This document shows positions 43,721 through 54,202 of a DNA stretch of 64,000 bases, piece by piece. Within the stretch, counting starts at the first letter, position 1. Every line of letters begins with the position of its first letter. This DNA is from Arthonia radiata. Its lineage: Eukaryota > Ascomycota > Arthoniomycetes > Arthoniales > Arthoniaceae. The notes beneath the pieces are model-generated. The model was not told the origin of the DNA, did no database searches, and saw only the letters and a list, made by a program, of their open reading frames with translations. The stretch covers positions 992,001 through 1,056,000 of the forward strand of contig PSQN01000004.1 of the NCBI GenBank assembly GCA_002989075.1, given 5' to 3'. The position numbers and the translations under genes are program-made.

Positions 43721-44490
43721 GTGGCCGTATGTTTCTTAGAACAGCAGCGAAGCGGGCATGCCCGACATAGAAGCAACAGCGAGGGGTGAGTGACGCGGTT
43801 GCTGTCGAGCACCAGACGCTTTGATCAGCCGGCGGTAGTGGACTTTAGACAGACCGTTTCAGGACCAAGGTGAATGACTAGCGCCGATGAACGAGCAGGG
43901 GCTAGGTGTCCTTCGTGACCCTTCAGAGACTGCTTACTAGTAAGTTGCAGTGCCGGACGACCATGCGCCGATACTATTCGCGCTCATAGAAAGATTTGCG
44001 TCGATGTAGAACGACGGTAGAATGGTCTCGCTTGAAGCAGAGCATGCGGAGACTAAAGGTAATAGAAAGTTTGGTATCTTCATCTGATTGGTCGGGTCAG
44101 GGTGGGTCGGCCGCTAGATGCATCGCAGAATGATGGTGGTCACGGCCTGCACCTGCACCTCAGCGCCCACTCCTGGCACAAACGTTCTTCTTCCGGTGTC
44201 TCCAATCGCCGCATCATATGAGAGTGTGAGTATCCAGAAGATACTCGGTCATTTTGACAAGATATTCAAGTCCCCGCAATATTCGTTCGGCGCTCTATGC
44301 TTTGTTTTCAGCCCAACCGTCCCCTGTCCCGAGTCCTGCGACATCCATCTATTTTAACACATGGCTCTCAATATGATGAATTAGTATTCGGATTGAGCGT
44401 TGAGGAATACATCAAAGTTGAGTGTTGAACAGACACAGTCTCACATATTCATAAAACTACTCGTTCGTCCACTGGTAAAGTACGGCTCTA
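43721..44490. other. Divergent promoter region
   Basis: About 770 bp separating the MTC1-like gene (minus) from the His/Pro-rich gene (plus). No coding sequence supported, no repeat seen. Confidence 0.5.
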
Positions 44491-47400
44491 ATGGTCGAAC
44501 TACGAGTACGCACGAGACCAGCCACCTTTACCTCTCCGCCATCACCTCAACAATCCCTACGCCATGGACTGCGAAACAGCGATGCGCAAGTTCCTGATGG
44601 ATTACTAGAGCTACCTTCGCATCGAAGACCACGGCATTCAAAAACTCAAGCCGGTAATGCCATCCGGCTCGATGCGACTGTACACGTTTCAAGCATTAGT
44701 CCCAATCTGGTAATTTCCAACATCCAGGAACATCAGTGGCCAAACCATATCCGCCCTCAGACTGAGGAACCTTCTCCAAAACGCCTCAAGCGGTCTGCGC
44801 CTATTCCTCGAACTGCCTCCGACTCACCCAACCAGACCCGTAGGTCTAGTCGAATCTCCGTTGGATCAAAAAGCCCACTCAATCAGAGAGGCGCTTCTCT
44901 CGAACCATCTCGAATAGGTGCCCCCGCACGAGCGACCCGTCAGGTCAGCAACAATATTCCCAATTCGTTCGATAATTATGATCTGAGAGGCAGGGAACAT
45001 GGTGCTCGTTCGAACGGTATCGTCAGCGCCGAGGAGACAGCGGGAGGAAAACAAGAGACGCCTGCATTGACGGTTGAGAATGATGCCACGCCGAGTAAGC
45101 GATCGACCAGACGCACTAGCTCAAAAGACACTGAAGCTCGACACAATGCAGCCGTTGCCGCAGGGCAAGCACTTACTGGCGGAAGCGCTCGAGCCACGCC
45201 AAAGTCGACAAGGCAAAGCGTCGCTCGTTCGACAGCACAGACGCCGCAAGCGAAATCTGTCATCCCTTCAGCTGCAGCATCTCCTCAACCACAGGCCCAA
45301 CCGCCATCACCCGGTGTACCCGCATCTACAGATCCCGACTTGATCACTGAAGAAGATCTGCCACCCGCCTTCCTCGTTAGACCGCCGACTCCCCAACACT
45401 TCGCAGATCGTGCCGCCAAGTTGCATCATGAGCGGTACCTACCATTGCCCCCTCTCTCGTCTTTTACGAGACCACTGACCTGCCACAAACCCTCGACCCG
45501 CAAGACAGAGACGCTTTTGAAGCTCGCGTATTCCACCTTCGAGGCCCTCAAAGTGTGGCAGAACGAGTATTTGAGACTTGACGAGAAGACAGCACCTGCA
45601 CAAAACCCACCACGCCGGCCAGCTCACGGTGGGAGGGTCGCTCTCGACGAGGAAGTCTATGAAGCTCAGAAGGAGATTGATCTCTGGGGTCACGTGCTTG
45701 GTGTTGAGGGCAGGGAGTACTCAAAGTCACTGATCCAACGGCCTGGATATGCCGGACTAGGTCTTGGAAACGGTCGTCCAGCAGCTGTTACTGCAGCCTC
45801 CGAAGAAGGGAGAAGAGCAAGGCGTCGTGGCGCAGATGCAAAGTTGATCGACGGCGTCGCTCCCAACACTAGTGACCACGAAGGTCAAGAGAAGCGGACA
45901 AGGAAGCCCGTGAGGCGATTTGACGCTGGCTCTAATGGCATCAATGGGCGTAAGCGAAGAAGGAGAGGCGGATTTAATGGAAGCGAAAGCAGGCCTATGA
46001 CTGCCGAGGCCGCCGATAATGCTAGTGGCGACGATGATGCTGACGAAAAGTGCGGAAGACGAGTCAAACGAGGTCGTCTTGGCGAGCTACAAGACGAGCC
46101 GGACACTGCGCCCGCGTCTGAAGCCACTACAAGCTCACCCGAGAAGGCTCGCCCTGTGTCCGCCACACCAGCGCCCACAATGCGCGGCAGACGCACTCGT
46201 GGACGCCGAGGCAGGGGCAGAGGTAGAGGTGGGAGGATTGTATTCAACGCGGCGCGGGCAGCAAAGGACGACAACCAGGATGAGGGTACAGATGGAAGTG
46301 TCCAGATCGCACATCCTACCTCAACTCCGCAAGCCGTGCTCACCAACGGCGTTCATGCATATCCGCCAAATTCATCGAGGGCGCCTCGACCAGCTCATTA
46401 CACGATATATAGTGCAGCGCCTCCAGCGCCAGGGTTTGCTCCGATCGCTTACGCTGTGCCTCAGTCAATGCCGCAAACGTCGCCGAGTGGCTCTGCGACT
46501 CAAGCGCCCCCGTCATGGCAGGCGCCGACAAAGGGAAATTCCTCTACGCCAGCGCCGCCTTCCTCAAAGTCACCGGGCTCCGGCGACGGCGGCGACGCAA
46601 ATGCAGATGGGAATTCTTCAGCAAGAGGGCCTAAAGCAAAGTCCGAAAAGCGTTCGTCGAGCATGACAGCGTGGTGGGCTGAGCGCAAGCGCAAGGCAGC
46701 TGAGGAGAAGATGCGCTTAATGCATGAAAAGGGCTTGCCGTTTGTTGATGGCAGCGCTGGCTTCGCCGCCTCGCCCGGACTGAACGCAATGCCACCCAGC
46801 TCGCACAGAGATAGCCGCGGCCCGCCTCATTCCGTGATAGTGCCGGCAGGATGCGCACCCCCTGTGAATGATAAAAAAGGTGCGAAAGGCATATGGGTGT
46901 AAGTGTTCATCTGCCGGTTTGCTTGTTCTTACATGCAGATACACTGACGTGTTTTAGTCCTGTCCAGTACGGGCCACACGGGCTCCCACCTCACGTCCAA
47001 TACGGACCGTCTGGGCCCCCTCCACCCTCGGGACACCATCCGTATTCACACATACACGGACCGCCACCGCAGCCACCATCGCATCCACCACCGCAGCCAC
47101 CACCGTCGGCTCCTCCGTCTCAGCCTCCATCAAGGTCTGCCAGCCGTCAACAAAAGCCCAGCAGTGCTCGTCAGACACCTGTACAGACTCACGCAAGCCC
47201 AGCCCACCATCTACCTCATCCATATCATCATCTTCCTCCTCCCCCTCCTCCGCCTCCGCCTCCCCCTCCGCAGTCCCACCGACGTCAAAGCCAACACAAC
47301 CATCACGCACCAACCAGCTCCAGCTCCGGCTCCGGCTTTGTCTGGGCACCCGAACACCATCCTGACAAGCATCTTCCGCCTCCTGCACTTCCATCTCAAC

Positions 47401-47792
47401 ACCCCCAAAGCCACCACCACCACCATCACTACCCTCCACCGCCCCCGCCATCTCATCAGCACGACCGGAGCTATGCCGAACCGCGCTACCACCATCAGCC
47501 TCTGCCGCCTCCCCCTCGACCACCGCCTGTAGATTCAGAAAGCGCCTACCCCGACGGAAGCTACCGCGCGCATCCGCCTGAACGAGCGCCCAGACCGCCG
47601 CCACCTCCATCTCAACATTCACACTACCACCACCATCCGCCGCCGCCTCCGCACCACCCACACCATAAGCATAGCTATCCACCACCTGGACCGCCACCAC
47701 CTGGCCTGCCGAGAGACGGGAGGCATGACGGCCCGACTTACTATCCGACGAACCAGCAGGGGTTTGGCGTCATGAATGGGATGAAGAGATAG
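44491..47792 (+). CDS. Large basic nuclear-type protein with His/Pro-rich C-terminus
   Basis: Two exons, 44491-46898 and 46958-47792, with an intron of 59 nt, encode 1080 residues. The first 290 residues are basic and disordered. A conserved-looking ordered segment lies around residues 295-420 (LPPAFLVRPPTPQHFADRAA, LLKLAYSTFEALKVWQNEYL, EIDLWGHVLGVEGREYSKS). An RG-rich block TMRGRRTRGRRGRGRGRGG follows, which may bind RNA or AT-rich DNA. A charged helix WWAERKRKAAEEKMRLMHEK comes before the intron. The second exon is almost only His, Pro, Ser and Tyr, with long Pro and His runs. I do not recognise the family. A nuclear chromatin- or RNA-related role is inferred from composition. The exon junction (GGT|GTAAGT ... 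TTTTAG) keeps the frame and the repeat pattern QYGPxGxPP. Confidence 0.8.
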
Positions 47793-48488
47793 AATCCTCT
47801 GCTTGTTCAGGCGCAGGACTGCGATGGCCCTTTGGATGACTTATACTGGGGACAGATGTGGGAGTCGTAGGTGAGCTGTCTTTGGTGCTACACCGTGTAG
47901 AGTGATTTAGCGCCCTGATACGACTTCAATCAGATTGATGAACACGATACAGCGGATGTTTTTTTGCCTCCAACTTGTAAGATGTAGCTGCGACTCCATG
48001 TACCTTCATCGAAGCTTAGTGCACTCCCTTCTTTCCGCTCATCGTTACTTGTATTCGCTGTGTCCGTGCATTTCCAGCTACGGGCGCAAAGGGATGATGT
48101 CTGAAGACCGACTGCGCACGAACCAAAGTCAACACCAGCTTCTCTGCCTAGACTGTATGCTGCACAAGTCTAAATCATCGTCCAACCCTGCTACACCGCT
48201 TCTGTCGCTTGTTGAAAGCGCGTCTGCAGAACAGATACACGAGATCCTTCCGCGTTGCAAACCCCTCTGCGTCTTCACCGCTCTCAACGCCCCTTCTTTA
48301 ACCTCTCCACCCCTCATCACACCCACCTATCTTTGCTCTCCGCTTACTGCCCTCCACCCCGCCCAAAAACCGTTTCACCCTCCTCTACCTCATCTCACCC
48401 CCTCACCGCCGCCCCCCTCCACCTCAACTCGCCCCCTCACCATCACCCTACCCTCCCCTCCCCCCATCCTCCCCCTCCTCCCCGTCCC
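47793..48488. other. 3' region with a long pyrimidine tract
   Basis: No supported gene. From about 48292 to 48530 the plus strand is nearly all C, T and A with very few G. The open frame across it is low in complexity and not protein-like. It ends in the C-terminal coding part of the transporter gene on the minus strand. Confidence 0.5.
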
Positions 48489-50369
48489 TCAGAATCGCCC
48501 CCACCACCCCACCTCCAGCGCCCGCACACCCACATAACACCCCGCAGCCCCCACATACGCGACCCCCGCAAACACAATCAATCCCGCATACCCCCCTCCA
48601 CAAGCCTCTACCAGCGCCCCCGCGATGGGGATACTCATCAACGTCCCCCAGCCGGCGACGAAGTACGCGGTCCCGAAGTAGCGGCCGTACTAGCTGGTGC
48701 TGCAGAGTTGGCCGAGGCAGACGGGGATGAGACTGAGGTTGGAGCCGGATGTGAAACCGAATAGGATGGAGAAGAGGGTTGTGAGGGTCTTGGGGGGGGG
48801 GGGGNGTTAGTTGGGTCGGCCAAGGGGGAGGGGAGAAGAGGGGGTGGGTGAGGGGAGAAGAGGGGGTGGGTGAGAGGTGGTGAGAGGTGGTGATGGGTGG
48901 TGAGAGGTGTGAGGGGTGTGGGGGTGAGAGTGGATGGGACCGGGCGTGGGACTATGCGGAGGGTTCAGAGGGGGTTCCGGTGCAGAGTAGGGAGGGAGCC
49001 AAGAAGAGGAGGATGAGGAGCAGGCGTAGAGGACGCGGCCGCAGGGAACTGAAGGGAAACGAAGGGAAGAGGTAAAAGAACAGCGTACCTTACTCCCCCC
49101 CGCATTCAACCACACCCCCAACACACTCCCCGCGCAGCCCACAAGCGTCACGACCATCACGTTGAACCGCCCCAGCCGATCCGCCGCTAACCCTGGCATC
49201 CACCGCCCGAAAAACGACGCCCCGTTCGAAATCGCGAGCACGTCCAGCGGATACGTCGATACCGCGCCGGGCGCCACAACATGTGACGAAGCATACGCCG
49301 AAATATAAGCCAACGGCACGAACAAGCCCCATTCAATCAGGAACATACCCGCTACACACAGCGCGAAGCGCGGATCCCTGAATATCGTGAAATCAGGCAG
49401 CACACGGGTACGCGCCGGTGGCAGGCGGGACTTCAGAAACACGTTCGCGGGGACGGCCAGAAGTAGGAGGAGGAAGCCGAGGACGCGGGTCGCCCACGCG
49501 AACCCGAGTGTAGGCAGGAGGGCGCGCAGGAGCAGGGGAATGGCAACGCCGCCGATTGAGCCGGCCGTGACGGCGACGCCGGTCGCGAAGGCGCGGCGAA
49601 GGAGGAAGTGGTGGGAGATGCAGGCGTAGGCGGGGGTGGTGAGGGTGGCGGCGGAGAGGCCGGCGAGGAGGGAGTAGGTTAGGAGGAAGTGGGTGTATGC
49701 TTTTTGGGTTAGTCGGGTGCTTCGTCTGGGGGTTGGGTTATGGGGGTGTTGGTGTTGATGATGATGATGAGTAAGGGGGTTGGAAGGGGACGCACTGCTG
49801 CAGAAGCCGAGGAGCATCAGACTCGCCACCAAGCCTGTGCTTCCGACCGCGACGAGGACTCTAGGTCCACGCGCGTCGAAGACGGCGCCGACGTAGATGC
49901 CGCAGAAGAAGACGAGGAAGAGCTGGAGGCTGAAGATCCAGCCGATTTGCGCGGAGGAGTACGCGGCGAGTTGGTGGGTGGAGAGGTGGTCTTGGAAGGC
50001 GGCGGTGCTGTTCACGATGCCGAAGACCATGAACATTGCTGTGGGTTTAGCTCGTTAGCGGGAGAGATGGAGGAGTTACTGTGAACGGTGAACGGTGAAC
50101 ATACTACACCAGCTCCCGAAGACGACGAGCCAGGCGCGAAGGCCGCCTTCCGGAAACTCGCTGTCATCGTTGAAATTACCATCACTTGCGGTGGTAACAT
50201 CGTTGCTACAGCTGTGTAGCGCTGCTTCATTGTCGATAGCTTCCTGCTGTGCATCTGAATGCCGAGGATCCTTGTCTGGGGTGGGATTCTTCTCGAGAGT
50301 GTTGGAGTCCCGATCTCCTGAGTGGATGGTGATACTGGTGACCTCAGTGTGCTGATCATCACTGCTCAT
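48489..50369 (-). CDS. MCT-like major facilitator transporter, probably disrupted
   Basis: Exons 50105-50369, 49796-50038, 49089-49699 and 48489-48788 keep phase, with introns of 66, 96 and 300 nt. The N-terminus is a soluble acidic tail of about 75 residues, then [16 protein letters not shown], the start of helix 1 in fungal monocarboxylate-porter-like proteins. Further marks are [31 protein letters not shown] (loop 2-3), [15 protein letters not shown] and [20 protein letters not shown]. The last exon has [20 protein letters not shown] and [10 protein letters not shown]. Between these two there is an in-frame TAG (48690-48692), after which the frame stays open for 66 codons to TGA at 48489. 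The encoded product would be 405 residues and lose the last two helices. A sequencing error is possible: the last intron holds a G run with an N. The substrate is unknown. Confidence 0.65.
48792..48804 (+). repeat. G13 run followed by an ambiguous base
   Basis: Thirteen G and then N at 48805. This marks uncertain assembly inside the last intron of the transporter gene, three bases from its acceptor. Confidence 0.9.
48822..48925 (+). repeat. Purine-rich degenerate tandem repeats
   Basis: Two copies of a GGGGAGAAGAGGGGGTGGGT unit are followed by repeats of a GAGAGGTGGT type. They lie in the 300-nt intron of the transporter gene and explain its unusual length. Confidence 0.75.
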
Positions 50370-50680
50370 GTGGAGGAATCCGCGCCGAGAGAGGAATCCA
50401 TGATGGTATGCCTTTGGTTTTAGTTGTCGAGTAGTTACAGTCGAAGGAGTAGCTAGAATTTATGGTGGGGTATGATAATGTAGGATTACCTAAGCATTAG
50501 ACCGACAAGTTGCCCGCTCGAGATATGTCTAAATTTGAAATGCGTCCAGCATGTACACAGCAATGTTCTTGCTGCTGGAACGTATGCGAAAAGGCCGAAG
50601 GGCTGGCGAAGAAGTCGATCATTGAGTTTGTCGGCTATCTCACCATATCTACAGGCTCTTTGCTACAAGCAGACTGGCTA

Positions 50681-53356
50681 CTACCAGCCACGTCCAGTCG
50701 TCTGGTTCCAATCTATCTTTGTCCAGTCCAACTGGTTCACATCAATGTCCATCGTAGCTTGATTGCTCATGGTGCTGTAATCATCTTGAAGACCTTGCCC
50801 GTCCATACCATACAGCAGCCCACTTCCCCCAACACCGAACGGCATAGACATCGCAAAGTCGTCGAGACTCATGTCGAGAGCAGCGTCGGACTGCTTCGAG
50901 GTACTGTACTGTGCTTTGGGTTTCGTCTTCGTCAGCCTGTCCATGATGTCTGACACAATCCAAAGTGGCTCCGTGTCCTTGTTCAACTGCTGGAAGACTG
51001 CTTTGCGCGCCTCCCACGCCTGCAGAACAGCTGTTGCTAGAATCTCGAATACGGGGTTGCTGCGTTCCTCTGTGCCAAGCGATCGAGCTCTGTAATTATC
51101 GGTCATGGCTTTCCAGGCCATTGCTGCATGCTCTCCATCCGGTCGCTTTTTCAAATGGTGGACAAGGTGAAGATATGCAGGGAAAGGAAAGTAGAATTGA
51201 ACCTGCCAGATATATCCTTTGGTGAGGGGTGAAGTTATAATCTTTGTGTCACAGTCGAGCAGGTTGATGGCGTGGAAGACAGCCCCGTCGAGTTGCGCGT
51301 TGCCCTGCTGCGCCGTTCGATCTTTGGAATAGTCCTCGACAATGCCACTCCTTGCGAGGTGACTTCTTACTGTCCATATTGTCATGAAGTGAAGTGGATT
51401 TTCTGGATTGCAGTACTGCAGGAAATCTTTCTCCATCACGTTGCCAAGGGAAACCTCCTCGCCGTTGGGCCCTACCCTCGCTGAACCTCGTTGAGATGTC
51501 TCTGCAATTTTCTTTAGGATAGGGTTGGTGAAGGACAGATAGACAGGACTGAAGCGTACGGCATCGCCCATCTCACTGCGTACAACAGCAAAAAGGGCTT
51601 CTGACGTCCTTCCACGCGCTGTTGGCGCCGTTTTCATCTCCGGCCAGAGATCGCAGTCATCCACGTTGAGCGGTACTTTGCAATCCCAAGTGGGAGTTAA
51701 CGTGTTATTTCCTCCTAGATTGGCCAGCCCACATATTCGTGAATCAAAGAGGACCTATGCAAACAGGTCAGCACGACTTTTCCTCAGTAGCACTACCGCT
51801 TACGGTGTTCGGATCTGAAACACAGGGTTTCGAGATGACGCCAGCGCATCAACTGCCGGACACTAAGTCTCAAAGTAATACAGATGACTTGTGCGTGCTG
51901 CTATACTGGCGCGCAAGACCTTGAATCGAAGCCATCGATACAGCAGTGACACCAGCTACATATAATCGCGACTTCACTTCCTCGAGGTGCGGCCAGCCTC
52001 TCGGCTGCTGGATGTAGCTTTGAAAACGATAAGAGGAAGCGTGTGGATGCTGCGAGACTTACCAGAGACCACCAGAGTCTTCGCCGCATTTCCGCGTCGA
52101 ACACGCTACATTTGGCGTTGGCTGACTCACTATCGATACCGATGCGTTGCGCAGTGCGGATTGCGACGCTAAGCATTGACGACAACGGACGCGGATCCGT
52201 ACAAGATCCGACCGAGATCTGGAGACGTTAGAACACTTATGAGGGGATGCAATCTGGGTTACGCACCAGATAAAGGTGCAAAGCAGTCAGGCAGGCGCGA
52301 TCGTTGCTTTTGAGAAATCCACATTTCAGTAGCGCTTGCTGACATCCAAGCTGGTAGCTCGCCAGGAGATCTTCTTTTGGCGAGCCAAAGACCGCCCGGC
52401 AATCATCGTCGCTAAGGCTCACGACAGACATACAGTAGATGCTGAACATGAGCGCCTCCAAAGTAGGATTGATATTAACTAAGTCACCGGCGGCGTCGAT
52501 GATGCGTGCTTGCAGGGTGGGCGTATGCGTGACTTTGAGCAATGGATTGACATTTTCCAGGTAGGTTTGCCAGAGTCGGAAGATCTGGTTTTGCTTGGGG
52601 TGTAGTGTGAAGAGATCGATGTCGTGACCACGCAAGCCAAATAGAAGGTGATCGTTGCTTGCGTACATTGTTTCCCACGCCTTTCTGACCACAGGCTCAC
52701 TCACGATATCGCGGGGTGAATCGCCGCTGTCATCGCTGTCGCCGGCGTATGGAGGCTCTCGGTACTGTGAGGCCGGAGTTAGTAAAATCACCTGATCTGC
52801 CAAGTGAGGTTGGCGTTACCCTTTGCTTCAGAGTCTGCCAAAAACTTCTGCTCCATAGTTAGTCAACATGACGTGTGGCGTTCGATGTGGAGCCTGACTT
52901 GGTTTCGTAGTCCGTTTCCGACTTCACTGAGGGAGAGCCGACACCAGGCTCTTCCCTCGCCGACTGATCTGCCATCCAATTATTCGGGCTCGAATCATTA
53001 CCCGGAGAGTCATGGCTTGCGGCGCCGGCTGATGGCGAAGATCGTTCCCCAGCCAGCGGGTGTAGAGGCTCGAAGTCGATGCTATTCTTGCTGAGCAGCT
53101 CCTCATAAGTACGCAGACGCTTCAGCAGCTCGCGCTCTGGAAACCTGCGGCGTCGCTGGCGTGCGGCTGGCGTTCCCGGTACACATTGCGCGCTGGCAAC
53201 GTGGCAGTTGGTGCAGGGGAATTTGTGATCGCATTTGACCTTTCGATGCTGACATCGCACACAGGCAAGCAGCCGCTGTGGCTTCTCAGTCGCTCGTGAG
53301 TACGCGCCTGTCGAAGGAGGAGACATAGCCGAAGGGTTCTGCTCTAGCGTGGACAT
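50681..53356 (-). CDS. Fungal Zn2Cys6 transcription factor
   Basis: Exons 52899-53356, 52820-52847, 52267-52764, 52063-52218 and 50681-51754 keep phase and encode 737 residues. Introns are 51, 55, 48 and 308 nt, and exon 2 is only 28 nt. The zinc cluster is ACVRCQHRKVKCDHKFPCTN followed by CHVASAQC, with a basic linker RQRRRRFPERELLKRL. The fungal regulator middle homology region follows: TYLENVNPLLKVTHTPTLQA, ALHLYL then SVGSCTDPRPLSSM, SVAIRTAQRIGID, and MRRRLWWSL joined across the long intron to VLFDSRIC. The tail is acidic with DVNQLDWTKIDWN. It should bind CGG-type sites in the nucleus. The transporter gene lies 312 bp downstream on the same strand and could be a target. ATG 53356 was chosen as the first ATG; Met at MSPPSTGAYSR is an alternative. 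Confidence 0.87.
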
Positions 53357-54202
53357 GTCGTAGCAGGCCAATTGCACAGGTGTCGTATCGCACAGACTGG
53401 AAGCGTACCTACGCAAATGAAAAGAGGATGTCGAAGGATTCTTAATGTTAGGGAGCAAGTGCCATGTCTCGGAGTCTAGGAGCACCCGAGCATTGACAAG
53501 AATGGATCGAGCGTGCCCTCACGATCATCGTAATCCTCGAGGATCTGATACGAGACGCTCACTGAGCTTTGCGGATATGGGAAGAAGCTTTACATTCACA
53601 CTACTGCGCCAAAGTTGATGCTGAGGAGTGTTTCCATCTCAAGAAACGTATTCAGGCATTAATAAAATTGCCAGGTTAGGAGATAGCTGCATATCTCAGC
53701 GCCACGTGACACGGAAAGTAAACAATCACCGCCTCCGTTCGGACTTTTCTACCTCTCCGCCTGAAGGGTCACCTTCCATCGAATCCTCTGAGCCAAACTG
53801 ACAACGTCCTTGTACCGTAGTAAATGTGGATCTTGTCGGGATAACCGTGTCATGAAATGGATCATCGACGCGTCATCACACTCGAGTAACGTCTTGCAAA
53901 CTCATCGATGGTGGCCGTTTTTGTGGTCTGCCTGCAGGAGTACCATCTCTATACCATGAATGAAGCCAAAATTCTTACGAGCATCACGTGATGAAACGAA
54001 ATTCTACTTGTCGTCAACATTGTTTTCCACATAAGTTTTTGCGCACTGGCCCACAGACCGCATTATGGGGTCTTCTATGTGCACCATAGCTGGGCGGCAC
54101 CATTCGTCATGCGACATTATGCGTGTAGCAGAGGTGTTGTTCTATCCTAGACCACGTTCAAGAAGCCCAAAGCCCGACTCAAACAATTCATCATCCTCCG
54201 CA
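53357..54202. other. Promoter of the Zn2Cys6 gene and downstream region of the Sha1-like gene
   Basis: About 850 bp without a supported gene. There are no repeats of note. Confidence 0.5.

Noticed and set aside
43186-43812. Minus-strand open frame of 208 codons overlapping MTC1
   Set aside because: Same strand but other frame than MTC1; rich in Arg/Pro/Ser from frame-shifted low-complexity codons.
46954-47700. Minus-strand open frame of 248 codons, Val/Ala/Glu-rich
   Set aside because: It is the exact antisense of the His/Pro-rich exon; its openness follows from the repeat composition and it has no domain.
48255-48764. Plus-strand Pro/His/Thr-rich open frames
   Set aside because: Produced by the pyrimidine tract; antisense to the last transporter exon.
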